Assembly: GCA_020720945.1 (NCBI GenBank)
Contig: DYNR01000075.1
Coordinates: 1 to 9,137, forward strand
From: Chthoniobacter flavus
GTDB lineage: Bacteria > Verrucomicrobiota > Verrucomicrobiia > Chthoniobacterales > DYNR01
Direction: 5' to 3'
Length of the DNA: 9,137 bases
Position 1 is the first letter of the stretch; each line of letters opens with the position of its first letter. Position numbers and translations under genes: made by a program. Below, piece by piece: positions 1 to 6,877 of this stretch. Under the pieces are notes generated by a model. That model was not told the origin of the DNA. It worked only from the letters and a program-made list of their open reading frames with translations, and made no database searches.

Positions 1-9
1 TTCAACTTA

Positions 10-25
10 AAGCCCGTTTGGGCTT
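10..25 (-). terminator. Short hairpin downstream of the methyltransferase gene, weak terminator candidate
   Basis: A perfect 6-bp inverted repeat (AAGCCC / GGGCTT) with a 4-nt loop lies about 40 nt past the methyltransferase stop codon. Read on the minus strand, the stem is followed only by TTTAAG and not by a real U-tract, so termination is doubtful. The first 66 bases of the window hold no other gene signal that I can see. Confidence 0.2.
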
Positions 26-66
26 GGAGAGCCAACCCGATAGCCCACTCGAACGCCCGTCCATTA

Positions 67-1119
67 TCAGTCTGCTTGCTCATTGGGGAAAAGATCGAGG
101 GCGATTTTTTTTGCGATGCAATGCGCCAGCTCAACCGGCACAGCATTACCGATCATTTTGTAGGCGTGCCTCATGTTGGAATAGACAAATTCGTAATCAT
201 CCGGAAAAGTTTGGATTCTGGCACACTCTCGAATGGTGAGCCTCCTGTATTGGCTCTCCTGCCCAGGAACAAATCCCCTGCTCCCGTTTTCGAGCCGAAT
301 CATTTTGGGGGCTTGCGGATGAAAAGGGATGTGCCTTTCCGTCGCTAAAATCGTGAACGATTGCTCGTCCCAAGAGCGGACACGATTGCGCGACAGGAAA
401 ATCGGAGAATAGCCGCTATCCATGAACACATGATTTTTGACCTTGCCGTCGGTGCCGGGCGAAACATCTGCCAAATCCCCGATCGCATCTCGCAATGTTG
501 GTTTGTTTTTTAGCGGGGAGGGAAATTTGAATTTTTTTTTCAAATCCGAGCGATACCCCACGATAAAAACGCGCTCCCTGTCTTGAGGCACCCCGTAGTC
601 GCTGGCTTTCAATAACTTCCAACTCACCTCATACTTTTCATCCTCAAACATGCCGAGGATCGTTTTAAAAAAACTCAAATTGCGAGAATGGATCAAGCCG
701 TGAACATTTTCGGCTACAAAAAAAAGGGGGCGGAGATGTTTGAGAACCCGCAAATACTCAAAAAATAACTCGCCACGCGGATCTTTGATTCCCCGCCTAG
801 CCCCTGCTTCCGACCACGATTGACAAGGGGGACCCCCGATGACTCCCGCGACATCGCACGGCAAATCCTCATTGGGAATATCGCGGATGGACCGCCCGTC
901 AAACGGGATATCGGGAAAATTTTTTTTGTAAGACGGAATGATCGTTTTGTCGTATTCGTTTGCCCAAACCGTTTGAAATCCCGCCTTTTTGAACCCGATG
1001 TCCAGCCCTCCCGCTCCTGAGAATAACGAGGCGACCGTTTGTTTGCATTGCTTTGATCCATCCAATATCCTGTGGGGCAAACGCAAAGATTGTTGAAGTA
1101 AAAAGGCAGATCCGCTCAT
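67..1119 (-). CDS. DNA (cytosine-5-)-methyltransferase, M.HaeIII-like
   Basis: This enzyme transfers a methyl group from S-adenosylmethionine to C5 of cytosine in a specific DNA site. All core motifs of the C5 family are present in order in the 350-aa frame: motif I FSGAGGLD (33-40, SAM binding), motif IV GGPPCQSW with the catalytic Cys99, motif VI ENV (137-139), motif VIII QDRERVF (179-185), motif IX RRLTIRECARIQ (292-303) and motif X GNAVP (324-328). The block around 240-271 (SRNRVRSW, then HPQAPKM) lies in the target-recognition region and strongly resembles M.HaeIII, which methylates GGCC. GGCC specificity is therefore plausible but not proven, because residues between the two blocks differ from what I recall of M.HaeIII. 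The ATG at 1119 gives about 29 residues before motif I, more than in M.HaeIII, and has no clear Shine-Dalgarno, so an internal start is possible. No endonuclease gene lies beside it within the window. The gene looks more A/T-rich than its neighbours and has several 7-9 nt homopolymer runs, which may indicate acquisition. Confidence 0.95.
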   Translation of the reverse strand: MSGSAFLLQQSLRLPHRILDGSKQCKQTVASLFSGAGGLDIGFKKAGFQTVWANEYDKTIIPSYKKNFPDIPFDGRSIRDIPNEDLPCDVAGVIGGPPCQSWSEAGARRGIKDPRGELFFEYLRVLKHLRPLFFVAENVHGLIHSRNLSFFKTILGMFEDEKYEVSWKLLKASDYGVPQDRERVFIVGYRSDLKKKFKFPSPLKNKPTLRDAIGDLADVSPGTDGKVKNHVFMDSGYSPIFLSRNRVRSWDEQSFTILATERHIPFHPQAPKMIRLENGSRGFVPGQESQYRRLTIRECARIQTFPDDYEFVYSNMRHAYKMIGNAVPVELAHCIAKKIALDLFPNEQAD

Positions 1120-1128
1120 ACAGTCATG

Positions 1129-1156
1129 ATTTAAGTTTTGTTTGATCTCTCGTCAA
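1129..1156 (-). promoter_or_regulatory. Candidate sigma70-type promoter for the methyltransferase
   Basis: On the minus strand, TTGACG (complement of 1151-1156; 5 of 6 to TTGACA) is followed after 16 nt by TTAAAT (complement of 1129-1134; 4 of 6 to TATAAT). Transcription from it would start at about 1121-1123, almost on the annotated ATG at 1119. That implies either a leaderless message or a downstream start codon. The 1120-1242 gap also separates the gene from nrdA and contains no obvious terminator. The call rests on consensus matching by eye only. Confidence 0.35.
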
Positions 1157-1242
1157 CCCTTCAATTCCCCGCATAAGGCCACGAATCTTCCCGCCATAAT
1201 TTTCAACAGCGTTTGGGATCCCTCCTTCAATCCTTCTTTCTA

Positions 1243-4200
1243 TTACTGGCAAGCCTCGCACTCTTCTCCATTGCGCATCGCCTCTAGGGAACAAGCCATT
1301 TTTTCTTCTTCCGTGTAAGATTTTTTGTTTCCTGCCACGAGTCCCCGCTTCGCTTTGTCCACCGCAACGGTCGCTTTTTCGATGTGCGATGCGCCGAGCG
1401 TGCGCAAGTAATAAGTCGTTTTCATCCCAGTGCGCCACGCCGCACGATACATGTGGCTCAAAGTTTTCAAATCGGGATTCGCCAAAAAGAGATTCACCGA
1501 TTGGGCTTGATCGATCCACTTTTGACGCCGTGCCGCCGCATTGATAATATACGGGAAATCTACGGAAAACACCGTCAAATGTTTGTGTTTTAAGCGTGCC
1601 GGGATGCTCTCAATGTCGTGCAACTCCCCGTCAAAATATTTTAACTGATCGACCATTTCTTGCCCCCAAAGCCCTTCTTTTTTCAAATCGCGAACCAGTT
1701 CTGGGTTCAGGATGATAAACTCCCCCGAAAGGTTGCTCTTGACATAGAGGTTCTTGTAGTTTGGTTCGATGCACGGGGTCGTCCCCATGATGTTGCTGAT
1801 GGTCGCGGTGGGCGCGATTGCCAGAACATTGGAATTCCGCATTCCCTGCAACCGGATTTTTTCTCGCACAGGTGTCCAGTCCATTTTGCCTCCACGCGGC
1901 ACTTCCACGGGCAAGCCACGCTCTTCTTCGAGCAAGTCCACCGTATCTTGGGGCAAGAGTCCACGATCCCATTTTGAACCCGTATAGCTGCTGTAAGCCC
2001 CGCGTTCTTTCGCGAGGTCGCTCGAAGCGGAATAGGCAAAATACGCAATCGCTTCCATGAATTCATCGTTGAATTCAACCGCTTCGTCCGAAGCAAAACT
2101 CAGGCCTTTTTTGAAAAGAGCGGTCTGTAACCCCATCACTCCCAACCCGATCGGACGATGCGCCACATTGCTGCGGCGTGCCGCTTCCGTGGGATAAAAG
2201 TTGATGTCGATCACATTGTCCAACGCCCGCACCGCCACGAAAATCGTTTCGGCAAGCATTTCCATATCCAAAGAGCCGTCCGGACGAATATGGGAATCCA
2301 ACACGACAGAACCCAAGTTGCAAACCGCCGTTTCTTGCTCGCTGGTGTTTAGGGTGATTTCCGTGCAAAGATTGGAAGAATGAATCACCCCGACATGGTC
2401 TTGCGGGGAGCGGACATTGCAGGGGTCTTTGAAAGTGATCCACGGATGCCCTGTCTCAAAAATCATCTTGAGCATGGCTTTCCAGAGGTCGATGGCAGGG
2501 ACTTCCTTGCTCCAAATCTTCCCCTCTTGGGCTTCTTGCTCGTAGCGGCAATAGGCTTCCTCAAATTTTTTTCCGTAAGTTTCGTGCAAGTCGGGCACTT
2601 CATTCGTCCGGAAAAGCGTCCAATTTTCGCGCCCTTCCATCCGCTTCATAAACAAATCGGGAATCCAGTTCGCCGTATTCATGTCGTGCGTCCGCCTCCG
2701 CTCGTCCCCCACATTTTTCCGCAATTCGAGAAAATCGCCGATGTCGTTGTGCCAGGTTTCCAAATAGGCGCACCCGGATCCCCTCCGCTTGCCGCCTTGG
2801 TTCACTGCGACGAGTTGGTCGTTGTGAAGCTTCAGAAACGGGATGACCCCTTGGCTCTCGCCATTGGTTCCTTTGATGTAACTTCCCGTCCCTCGCACGC
2901 TCGTCCACGACCCGCCTAACCCGCCCGCCCACTTGGACAAATAAGCGTTTTCCGCAATGCCCCGTGTCATGATCGACTCGATGGAATCATCCACCTTGTA
3001 AAGATAGCAACTCGAAAGCTGGCTATGCAATGTCCCCGAATTAAACAGCGTCGGCGTGCTGGAACAAAAGCGGCGGTTTTTGTAAAGCGAGTAAAGCCGG
3101 ATCGCCCAATCTTCCCTCGCGCTCTCTTCTTTGAGAAACAACCCCATCGCAACTCGCATCCAAAAATACTGCGGGGTCTCCAAGCGTCGCGGGTTCTTCG
3201 GCGTGGTTTTATCAATAATCAAATACCGGTCATACAAAGTCTGAATGCCCAAATAATCGAAATTCAGGTCTGCCGAGGGATCGAGGGCATCGACCAACTT
3301 GTCTAAATCGAATTTCAACAACTCGGGCGATATGCGGTCAATCGAAACAGCATGCCGCAGATAGGATTTGAAGGACTTCTTGTGCGCCGCCTTCAAACCT
3401 TCGATTCCGTCGCGGGCGATCTGCCAATCCAAAACTTCTTCATAAATGTAGGACAACAAAATCCGTGCCGAAAATTTCGTGAAATCCGCATCGCGCTCGA
3501 TCAGCGATTTGGAATTGAGAATGATCGTGTTTTTCAGACTGTCTTCGGTCATTTCCGAACCCATGGACCGCCGCAACTCCCGATAAATTTCCCCAGGAGA
3601 CAAACACAAATCCAACCCGATGGATGCGAAGGTGATGCGCTTTTTTAGCTCCCCGCCGTTCCAAAAAACCGTCTCGCCGTCCTTTTTCTTCAAAACGATC
3701 AACGAGTCTTGTTCGGGGTTCTCTTGCGGTTGGACGGTCGCTTCGATGTCCCGCAACCGTGTCCGATGCGAACGGTATAGAATGTAACTCTCGGCAACTT
3801 TGAAATGCCCCTGCCGCATCAACTCTTCTTGCACCCAGTCCTGGACATCTTCGATATGCACGAACGCATGCTCGTCTTTCCTCGCCCGTGCCGTGATTGC
3901 TTCAGCGATTTTTCCCGCATCATGGGCATCGGCTTTAACCGATAAAAACGCCTTGCGGCACGCGATCTCGATTTTTGCTTGGTTCCACGGAACGACCGTC
4001 CCGTTGCGCCGGATCAGGCGGATGCTCGCGGGTGCGTCTTCCCCAACCACCACCTCGATGCTCCCGTTCCTCGCCGACCGGCTAAAAACCAAGCTCTTGG
4101 CGACATCGTGCGCATCGTTCACAATCAACGCTTTCTCGATCAACAGCGAAAGATCGTTTTCCGAAAGCTTCAAAGAAATCCCCTCCCGGACTTGTTCGAC

Positions 4201-4503
4201 AAGCATGGAAGCGACCGAGTGGGCGACGCTGGCGACAAAACTGCGGTTTCTTTCCGTGTAAATCTCTCGCTCGTCGCGGGATAAAAGCAAATCGGTCAAT
4301 GCCGACCCAATTTCTTCCGCGACATCCGCCAGATGAAATGCGCGCTCTTCCCGACCGTGAATCACATATACATCGGCATTCAAATGGTGGTGGCTGACCT
4401 CGGGCAAGGAATCCCTCCAAACAAACCGAGGCTTGGTTTCCCTCGGTGCCGTGACTAACCGCTTAAGAGCGATGTCTTCTTCGACATTGATTTTTCTGAT
4501 CAT
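1243..4503 (-). CDS. nrdA: Ribonucleoside-diphosphate reductase alpha subunit (class I, NrdA)
   Basis: This is the large catalytic subunit of ribonucleotide reductase. It converts NDPs to dNDPs in the cytoplasm using a thiyl radical generated through NrdB. The catalytic residues are visible in the 1086-aa product: Cys499 (QLSSCY) and Cys728 (AVCNLG) form the reducible pair, Cys713 is the thiyl cysteine with Asn711 and Glu715 (NLCTE), Tyr1031-Tyr1032 (TTYYLR) are the radical-transfer tyrosines, and the C-terminal CEAC (1082-1085) is the shuttle pair. The Cys499-Cys713 spacing of 214 equals that of E. coli C225-C439. The N-terminus is long: ATP-cones at about 160-250 (RRNGTVVPW) and 268-360, and a degenerate cone-like segment at about 44-142. 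The overall sequence and three-cone layout resemble chlamydial NrdA (about 1050 aa) rather than E. coli NrdA (761 aa). It lies 164 bp downstream of nrdB and is probably cotranscribed. The ATG at 4503 has an A/T-rich leader without a Shine-Dalgarno. Confidence 0.97.
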   Translation of the reverse strand: MIRKINVEEDIALKRLVTAPRETKPRFVWRDSLPEVSHHHLNADVYVIHGREERAFHLADVAEEIGSALTDLLLSRDEREIYTERNRSFVASVAHSVASMLVEQVREGISLKLSENDLSLLIEKALIVNDAHDVAKSLVFSRSARNGSIEVVVGEDAPASIRLIRRNGTVVPWNQAKIEIACRKAFLSVKADAHDAGKIAEAITARARKDEHAFVHIEDVQDWVQEELMRQGHFKVAESYILYRSHRTRLRDIEATVQPQENPEQDSLIVLKKKDGETVFWNGGELKKRITFASIGLDLCLSPGEIYRELRRSMGSEMTEDSLKNTIILNSKSLIERDADFTKFSARILLSYIYEEVLDWQIARDGIEGLKAAHKKSFKSYLRHAVSIDRISPELLKFDLDKLVDALDPSADLNFDYLGIQTLYDRYLIIDKTTPKNPRRLETPQYFWMRVAMGLFLKEESAREDWAIRLYSLYKNRRFCSSTPTLFNSGTLHSQLSSCYLYKVDDSIESIMTRGIAENAYLSKWAGGLGGSWTSVRGTGSYIKGTNGESQGVIPFLKLHNDQLVAVNQGGKRRGSGCAYLETWHNDIGDFLELRKNVGDERRRTHDMNTANWIPDLFMKRMEGRENWTLFRTNEVPDLHETYGKKFEEAYCRYEQEAQEGKIWSKEVPAIDLWKAMLKMIFETGHPWITFKDPCNVRSPQDHVGVIHSSNLCTEITLNTSEQETAVCNLGSVVLDSHIRPDGSLDMEMLAETIFVAVRALDNVIDINFYPTEAARRSNVAHRPIGLGVMGLQTALFKKGLSFASDEAVEFNDEFMEAIAYFAYSASSDLAKERGAYSSYTGSKWDRGLLPQDTVDLLEEERGLPVEVPRGGKMDWTPVREKIRLQGMRNSNVLAIAPTATISNIMGTTPCIEPNYKNLYVKSNLSGEFIILNPELVRDLKKEGLWGQEMVDQLKYFDGELHDIESIPARLKHKHLTVFSVDFPYIINAAARRQKWIDQAQSVNLFLANPDLKTLSHMYRAAWRTGMKTTYYLRTLGASHIEKATVAVDKAKRGLVAGNKKSYTEEEKMACSLEAMRNGEECEACQ

Positions 4504-4667
4504 TATTTTTGTAAATGGTTGTAGATTAAAAAGAAATCGTTAAACCGCACTGCGCACGCTGGCAAAGCAGGAGGGTGTCCGAAAACTCCCGCCCCTTCCT
4601 CTCTCCAAAAGAAAAGGCGGGAGCACCCCAAAAAAATGGTTTTTGTCAGGCGTTTCTCGGCAACGCC
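4504..4667 (-). other. nrdB-nrdA intergenic region with no gene
   Basis: This 164-bp spacer holds two inverted repeats, listed separately, and an A/T-rich 30-nt leader before nrdA. A TTTAAT (complement of 4525-4530) matches a -10 element at 5 of 6 positions but has no -35 partner at the right distance, so an independent nrdA promoter is not well supported. I see no NrdR box here. Confidence 0.5.
4573..4628 (-). repeat. Long imperfect inverted repeat between nrdB and nrdA
   Basis: The arms CTCCCGCC (4586-4593) and GGCGGGAG (4616-4623) are perfectly complementary around a 22-nt loop. An outer pair, GGGTG (4573-4577) and CACCC (4624-4628), extends the stem with an 8-nt bulge on one side. In the minus-strand transcript the inner stem is followed by TTTTC, so it could act as a weak terminator or attenuator, or as an mRNA-stabilising or processing structure between the two subunit genes. 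The function is inferred; only the symmetry is seen. Confidence 0.45.
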
Positions 4668-4668
4668 T
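4648..4668 (-). repeat. Hairpin at the nrdB stop codon
   Basis: AGGCGTT (4648-4654) and AACGCCT (4662-4668) form a 7-bp stem with a 7-nt loop. The last arm overlaps the nrdB stop codon TAA (4670-4668). In transcript direction a run of seven U follows only after about 15 nt, so this is not a classic intrinsic terminator. It may act as a partial terminator or a 3'-end stabiliser that tunes NrdB to NrdA output. Confidence 0.4.
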
Positions 4669-5753
4669 TAGAGTTCGTCGTCGTCCACTGGGGTCAACGC
4701 GCTAGCTTTTTGGTATTCGGTGACGCGCCCTTCAAAAAAGTTTTGCTCTTTTTTGATGTCCATCATTTCTGCCAACCACGGCAAAGGATTGTTGATTGGT
4801 CCGTTCAAGGGTTCCAACCCAACTCCGTCCAACCGCCGATCCCCAATGTAATCAATGTAAGTCAAAAACTCTTCTGCCGTAAGCCCAACGGCACTAACAG
4901 GTAAACAATCTTTGATGAAAGCCTTTTCTAATCGGATCGCTTCAGCCATCGTTTGCCGCAAGTCTTCCTTGAACTCCGGAGTCCAGATCTCTTGATTTTC
5001 TTCGACCAAATCCATGAACAAATTGCGCAAAAGCTCGATGTGGTTGGACTCGTCCCTGAGCGTGTAGCGGAACATTTCCCCGATTCCGCGGAATTTGTTT
5101 TGCCGATACAACGCTAAAACCATTCCGAAAAGCCCGTAAAACTGCGTCCCTTCCATGCACTGTCCGAAAACGAAAATATTCTTGGCAAAAGCCTGCTTGT
5201 TTTCGGGCAAAGTCAAATCCAAATCCCTCCGCAACGCCCGGCTATTGGAAACGACAAAGTCGGTCTTTTCCTTGATCGTCGGGATGTCTTCGAACATCGC
5301 TTCGCACTCGTGCGGGTTGATCCCCAGCGAACTAATCATGTAAACCAGCGAATCCGCGTGGATGTTTTCTTCGTGCGCGTGCCGCCCTAAAACAAGCTTG
5401 AGTTCGGGTGCAGTCACGAGTTCCCGGACTACATGCATGATGTTATCCCCCACAATCCCTTCTGCCGCAGAGAAATACCCGATTCCCATCTGGATGATCC
5501 ACCGTTCGATTTCCGGGATGGAAGAATCTCTCCACTGCTCGCAGTCCTTCTGCATCGGGATATCTTCGGGCTCCCAGTGGTTGGTTTTCATCGTCTTATA
5601 CAAGTCGTATGCCCACTGGTAGCGCAGCGGCAGGATGTTGAAAAACATGGTCTGCTTTCCGTTGATAACCCTTTTTGCTGCAAAGGCTTCCTCTGCCTTG
5701 TCCTTGTCGAGGACGAAGCTCTTTTCCCCTAGTTTGATTGTCGTTGTCGCCAT
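4668..5753 (-). CDS. nrdB: Ribonucleoside-diphosphate reductase beta subunit, class Ic-like (NrdB)
   Basis: This is the small, radical-generating subunit of class I ribonucleotide reductase. It is a helical ferritin-like dimetal protein of 361 aa from the chosen start. The six metal ligands are Glu98, Glu129, His132, Glu201, Glu235 and His238. A carboxylate set beginning with Glu, in place of the E. coli Asp84, is as in Chlamydia trachomatis R2. The position of the radical tyrosine (E. coli Tyr122, H+4 in the E-x-x-H motif) is Leu136 in HEENIHADSL; Chlamydia has Phe127 there. The chlamydial relay residues Trp51, Tyr129, Tyr222 and Tyr338 correspond to Trp60, Tyr138, Tyr230 and Tyr347, at equal or nearly equal spacing. 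The protein should therefore use a Mn/Fe-type metal oxidant and not a tyrosyl radical. The start at 5753 was chosen because GGAG lies 5 nt upstream and MATTTIKLG begins a natural N-terminus; the open frame continues to an ATG at 5858. It is the first gene of the nrdB-nrdA operon. Confidence 0.97.
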   Translation of the reverse strand: MATTTIKLGEKSFVLDKDKAEEAFAAKRVINGKQTMFFNILPLRYQWAYDLYKTMKTNHWEPEDIPMQKDCEQWRDSSIPEIERWIIQMGIGYFSAAEGIVGDNIMHVVRELVTAPELKLVLGRHAHEENIHADSLVYMISSLGINPHECEAMFEDIPTIKEKTDFVVSNSRALRRDLDLTLPENKQAFAKNIFVFGQCMEGTQFYGLFGMVLALYRQNKFRGIGEMFRYTLRDESNHIELLRNLFMDLVEENQEIWTPEFKEDLRQTMAEAIRLEKAFIKDCLPVSAVGLTAEEFLTYIDYIGDRRLDGVGLEPLNGPINNPLPWLAEMMDIKKEQNFFEGRVTEYQKASALTPVDDDEL

Positions 5754-5758
5754 GGTGT

Positions 5759-5762
5759 CTCC
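5759..5762 (-). promoter_or_regulatory. Shine-Dalgarno that sets the nrdB start
   Basis: GGAG on the minus strand sits 5 nt before the ATG at 5753. The upstream in-frame ATG at 5858 has no comparable site, and its 35-residue extension does not resemble NrdB N-termini. Confidence 0.7.
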
Positions 5763-5942
5763 GGTGTTTTGATTTTCTGCTTGATGGAAAAAGCCCGACT
5801 CCCCCAAAACCCGTTGCAACACAACGCCAAACGCGCCCCGAGGGAAAATCTGAGCCATTTAAAACTCGCCCAAGCGTAATCAACGCCCGCTTCCCGTCAA
5901 TAAAAAAACGGAAAATTAACCCTATCTTGTATTTACTGCGCA

Positions 5943-5963
5943 ATCATACACTACATATAGTGC
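5943..5963 (-). promoter_or_regulatory. NrdR box and adjoining -10 element of the nrdBA promoter
   Basis: The minus-strand sequence GCACTATATGTAGTGT (5963-5948) matches the published NrdR box consensus acaCwAtATaTwGtgt at 14 of 16 positions by my count. It contains the perfect inverted repeat CACTA / TAGTG. NrdR is the ATP-cone repressor of bacterial ribonucleotide reductase genes. Directly downstream is TATGAT (complement of 5943-5948), 5 of 6 to a -10 element, so bound NrdR would cover the core promoter. The leader to the nrdB ATG would be about 180 nt. A second, much weaker box-like sequence lies at 5919-5934 with its centre 29 bp away; NrdR boxes commonly occur in pairs. A separate TTGACG (complement of 5895-5900) could serve as another -35. 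Confidence 0.75.
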
Positions 5964-6004
5964 TTTTATCCCTTCGAACACCCCACTCCTCCCAGAAGTC
6001 TCAA

Positions 6005-6877
6005 TCAATCTTCAATCCGTCCATTCGCCTTCCCGCAAATCCACCGACCGATGTCCTCCAACACTCGCCCCGTGCTTTTTTCGTGCAAAAGCAAGTGGTT
6101 GCAGTCTTTGTAAACGGTTTGTTTTCGGTCGGTTGCTCCCGTTTTTTCAAACCATTCCCTCGCTTGGTTCGGGCGGATAAAAACATCGTCTTCCCCGTTC
6201 AAAAGAAAAAAGGGCGTAAAAACGGAAGGCGCAACCCGGTGCGACTCTTCAATCAACCAATCGACTCCAGCCAAAAAACGAACGGTGTAATGCGGGATCC
6301 TGTGCGGCATTGTCCGCAAGTAGTTTTGGTATTCCGCGTCACTGGTCAAAACAAGCTCTTCTTTTTTGCCGCTGACGAAAAGCGAGGGTTTCAAAATCAT
6401 CCTGGGAAAAATCACGGAAACCCAACGCAACAAACGCTTTTGCCAAACGGGGGTTGGCCGGGCAAGCCCGGTTACCGGGCATAGCAAAACCGCGCCCCGG
6501 AACCTCGCCGCCAGTTTTTCTTCCGACAAAAAACGGATTGCGAGCAACGCCCCCATGCTTTCTCCAAGAAGAAAAACGGGGAGGGGACTCCCCGCGCAAA
6601 CGGCATCGACCCACAAAACAAAATCTTCCCGCAAAAGCCAAAAATCGAATGCGTGTCCGCGCCTGCCCTCAACGGGGTCTCGCGCACCCGAACGAAAATT
6701 CAACGCGTGGACCTCCGTCCCTCGCTCTGCAAGGTATTCTCCCAACGGCGCATATTCACCGCCCGAAGCCCCCATCCCGTGCAAAACAAACACGCGCGAA
6801 AGCACCTCCCCACGCGGCAGCCAAACACACTCGGAAAAAATTTCTCCCCCTGCGCCCGCGACCGGGAGCTCGGTCAC
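6005..6877 (-). CDS. Alpha/beta-fold hydrolase, lysophospholipase/monoglyceride-lipase-like
   Basis: This is a serine hydrolase of the alpha/beta fold (Hydrolase_4 / S33-like), 290 aa from the chosen start. Visible parts are the oxyanion-hole strand FVLHGMGASGGEY (HG at 33-34), the nucleophile elbow GESMGA with Ser107, the acid in NGEDDVF (Asp231 most likely) and the base His261 in CNHLLLHE. There is no signal peptide, so it is presumably cytoplasmic. The substrate cannot be read from sequence; the family includes lysophospholipases, monoacylglycerol lipases and other esterases. The start is the GTG at 6877. It overlaps the stop codon of the upstream reductase as GTGA and is preceded by GGAGG at 7 nt, so the two genes are translationally coupled. 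The frame stays open to an ATG at 7006, but that 43-residue Gly/Arg-rich extension would lie inside the reductase gene and is not credible. A role in lipid or acyl-thioester metabolism is suggested only by the neighbours. Confidence 0.85.
   Translation of the reverse strand: MTELPVAGAGGEIFSECVWLPRGEVLSRVFVLHGMGASGGEYAPLGEYLAERGTEVHALNFRSGARDPVEGRRGHAFDFWLLREDFVLWVDAVCAGSPLPVFLLGESMGALLAIRFLSEEKLAARFRGAVLLCPVTGLARPTPVWQKRLLRWVSVIFPRMILKPSLFVSGKKEELVLTSDAEYQNYLRTMPHRIPHYTVRFLAGVDWLIEESHRVAPSVFTPFFLLNGEDDVFIRPNQAREWFEKTGATDRKQTVYKDCNHLLLHEKSTGRVLEDIGRWICGKANGRIED

Noticed and set aside
1215..1222. GGGATCCC palindrome after nrdA
   Set aside because: It is an 8-bp palindrome without a loop or U-tract, compatible with chance. 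It is not a terminator.
1124..1519. Possible restriction endonuclease or small gene upstream of the methyltransferase (131 codons, minus strand)
   Set aside because: Most of it lies in another frame of the nrdA 3' end, with no recognisable domain. The gap itself is only 123 bp.
2380..2919. Plus-strand open frame (179 codons) within nrdA
   Set aside because: It is a shadow of the highly conserved NrdA catalytic core on the other strand.
5754..5858. N-terminal extension of NrdB from the ATG at 5858
   Set aside because: The start at 5753 has GGAG at 5 nt and a normal NrdB N-terminus. The extension has no family resemblance.
5738..6484. Plus-strand open frame (248 codons) across the nrdB promoter and hydrolase 3' end
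   Set aside because: It crosses the NrdR box and runs antisense to the hydrolase C-terminus. It has no recognisable domain or start signal.
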